Source: Gavia stellata (lineage: Eukaryota; Chordata; Aves; Gaviiformes; Gaviidae). From it: a stretch of 64,000 bases of DNA. The stretch lies in assembly GCF_030936135.1 (NCBI RefSeq), contig NC_082611.1, forward strand, positions 310,001 through 374,000, read 5' to 3'. This document shows, one piece after another, positions 62,301 to 64,000 of this stretch (positions are counted from its first letter, which is position 1; the number at the start of each line of letters is the position of its first letter). The translations under genes were made by a program, and so were the position numbers. The notes beneath the pieces are model-generated. The model did no database searches. It had not been told where the DNA came from and was given only the letters and a program-made list of their open reading frames with translations.

Positions 62301-62587
62301 TACAGGAAAAATTTACAGTGAAGTCACAGATATCAAGCAGTAACAAACTGGCAGCAGGGGAAATTGGTGGAAAGGTGGACATTACCTTGCCCCGTCCTTT
62401 CAGCTGTCCATTTCAGCCCTCCAACACTTCCATGGCTGGCCTGGCTAAATCATTACTGTAACTGCAGACACTGCATACACGAGAGCTGGAAAGCAGGTGG
62501 ATCTCATCAGCACTGAGTAAGAGTAAAGCCTACTTGTGCACGACCAAAAGCTGTAGTGTATTGGAATACACAGTGATAAATGGTGGT

Positions 62588-62595
62588 TGACGTCA
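62588..62595. promoter_or_regulatory. CRE palindrome (TGACGTCA) upstream of IL21R
   Basis: An exact CREB/ATF consensus within the longer near-palindrome GTGGTTGACGTCACCAC, 5.3 kb upstream of the IL21R start codon and about 0.5 kb past the candidate leader donor. Function is unproven. Confidence 0.35.
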
Positions 62596-64000
62596 CCACT
62601 GTATCAGTATTACTGTGCCGACAGAAGGATGTGGTGAGCAGAGGAGGCAATGAATTCAGGTCCAAACACCCACACATTTATTACTGTATCGCTCTGCTCT
62701 CTTATGTGAGAAAAAGGTGGGAGAGCAGAGAAAAACCTCACAAGCCTCAGATCTAGAAGGTCATAGCAGGGCTGGTGGAGTTTGAGGCTTGCAGTAGAGA
62801 GGCATCAGTGCCAAGGCATTAAATGGTTAAGCCTAACTATATAGTACAGTGTGTACCACATCGGAGACAGCCAAGTACCACTGCGCTCTGCTTCCACCTG
62901 TCTCCAAAACGGCCCCTGGGACCAGGGCAATAGCACCAATCCTCAGACCACAGGCAGGGAGGTGGTCTGGCTCCGGCACAGGTGGAGGGGCTCATCCCTA
63001 CCCTGATCTCATGCCTGCAGCTTGTGTCTGGGCTGGGACTCTCCAGATTGCAAGGCTGACACTGAGGGAGGGTAGGTCAACTCACCTCTGCGTGCCTTAA
63101 AAGGGGCTGCAAGGAGCCCAGTGCACGCTCCTTGTGTCCTTGGGCAAGAGGGAAAGGAGCAGCATTATGGAGGGGACTTGGCACACACAGCACAGCGTAG
63201 TAGTAGGAGGGTAAAGAACAAGGAGCTGGAATGACTCAAGGCGACTGCAGCAGTGAAGTGGGCACAAAGCAGCTGGGTGCAGGACGAGCAGGCTATGTCC
63301 AGCCCTGAGACCTGCTGAGCCAAAGAGCCCACTGCCCCTACTGCACCCACCACACAGCGAGAAGACTCCGCACATGCGGAGACTTCGTGTGGCACAGCAC
63401 AACTCAGCCAGGCAGCCTGGAGCAGCAGATGCACGGCCAGCGGGGGCCAGCTCTCACCCAGACCTCAGCGCTCCTCCGATAGCTATGAGGAGAATTACAG
63501 GTACGGGAGAGTCACGGCGGGTCAGTCTGAGTACAACACATTTTTATAGTAGTTAAAGAACAAAACAAATCCCATCCCTCATGTAGGCAAGCACGCAGCA
63601 ATCACAGGCCGTAGAGGGCATAAGATTGTCAGAAGATGCTCAAGACAGAAGGTCCCAGCTCCATATTCAGCAGAAGCAGCTGTCTCTCTTTCAGGTAAAT
63701 AATCAGGAGCTTACTGCTTCCAGCATATATTCCATCTGTTTGAAAGGGAGAAATCCAGACTTAAAAGGCTAGACTGCTGATCCCAGTCTGGAGCAATGAA
63801 TACAGAGTCATGGGGAAACTGCTAACAACAGTGCAAAAGAGAGCAGCTCCAATTTCTATGCTGATACATAGACAGGAAGAAGGTGAGGGGTCACTATGTC
63901 AGGGAATGTTCCCAGGATACTGTAAGAGTGTTAACAACATGACAGAGGTTTTATAAAAGGAAGTAGGGTATTCTGGGCTGTAAAGCAGGCCAGCAGGTCT

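Larger units (their letters stand above)
57325..64000. other. Region upstream of the IL21R start codon
   Basis: Should hold the IL21R leader exon and promoter. It contains an A-rich run (57887-57911), a CR1 copy (58577-59312), a moderately CpG-containing stretch at 59.6-60.6 kb, an (AAT)n tract near 62040 and a CRE-like palindrome at 62588-62595. A strong minus-strand donor (GCAGAG/GTGAGT, exon end 63086) is a candidate leader-exon end. No other coding exon was recognised on either strand. Confidence 0.5.

Noticed and set aside
1-64000. CRISPR arrays, operons, prokaryotic promoters or viral genes
   Set aside because: Gene structure, splice sites and repeats are vertebrate; the few tandem repeats are minisatellites or coding duplications without spacer structure.

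Overview
The window is vertebrate nuclear DNA, most likely from a bird. Its coding exons are short, follow GT-AG splice rules and are separated by AT-rich introns. It carries several LINE/CR1 retroposon fragments, one of which ends in the ATTCTATGATTCTAT tail typical of avian CR1. The introns are compact and recognisable repeats are few. Turtles and crocodilians also carry CR1, so 'bird' is an inference from the tail and the compactness. No bacterial, viral, CRISPR or operon-like features are present.

Three protein-coding genes are supported, all on the minus strand. PDPK1 (3-phosphoinositide-dependent kinase 1) is partial. Its first coding exon (16337-16360) lies in a CpG island, and its second (2803-3072) ends inside the glycine-rich loop of the kinase. 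A 13.3-kb intron separates them, and the rest of the gene lies left of position 1. IL9R is complete in coding sequence: eight exons between 27960 and 34132, 492 codons plus stop. IL21R is also complete in coding sequence: eight exons between 45433 and 57324, 593 codons plus stop. In every exon of the two receptors the reading frame closes exactly across the splice junctions, and both genes show the same phase order (1-2-1-0-1-2-0).

Region by region: 1-2802 is PDPK1 intron 2 with a CR1 copy. 3073-16336 is PDPK1 intron 1, AT-rich with at most decayed CR1 remnants. About 15740-16900 is the PDPK1 CpG-island promoter, with two perfect CRE palindromes and a G-rich 19-bp tandem array. 16900-27960 is intergenic and holds a CR1 tail and a second CpG island (about 21430-21930) with no recognised gene. 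27960-34132 is IL9R. 34133-45432 is intergenic, with old CR1-like remnants and a small CpG-rich patch near 43.8 kb. 45433-57324 is IL21R. 57325-64000 is upstream of the IL21R start codon and contains a well-preserved CR1 copy (58577-59312). The leader exons of both receptors were not identified with confidence.

IL9R and IL21R are both class I cytokine receptors that pair with the common gamma chain and signal through JAK1/JAK3 and STATs. Here they sit head to tail, with about 11.3 kb between the IL21R stop and the IL9R start, immediately upstream of PDPK1. In human, PDPK1 and IL21R are on 16p, whereas IL9R is in the Xq/Yq pseudoautosomal region. The most notable observations are this linkage, an in-frame exact 33-bp duplication in the IL9R cytoplasmic tail, and the orphan CpG island. 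I found no evidence of a wholly new biological system.
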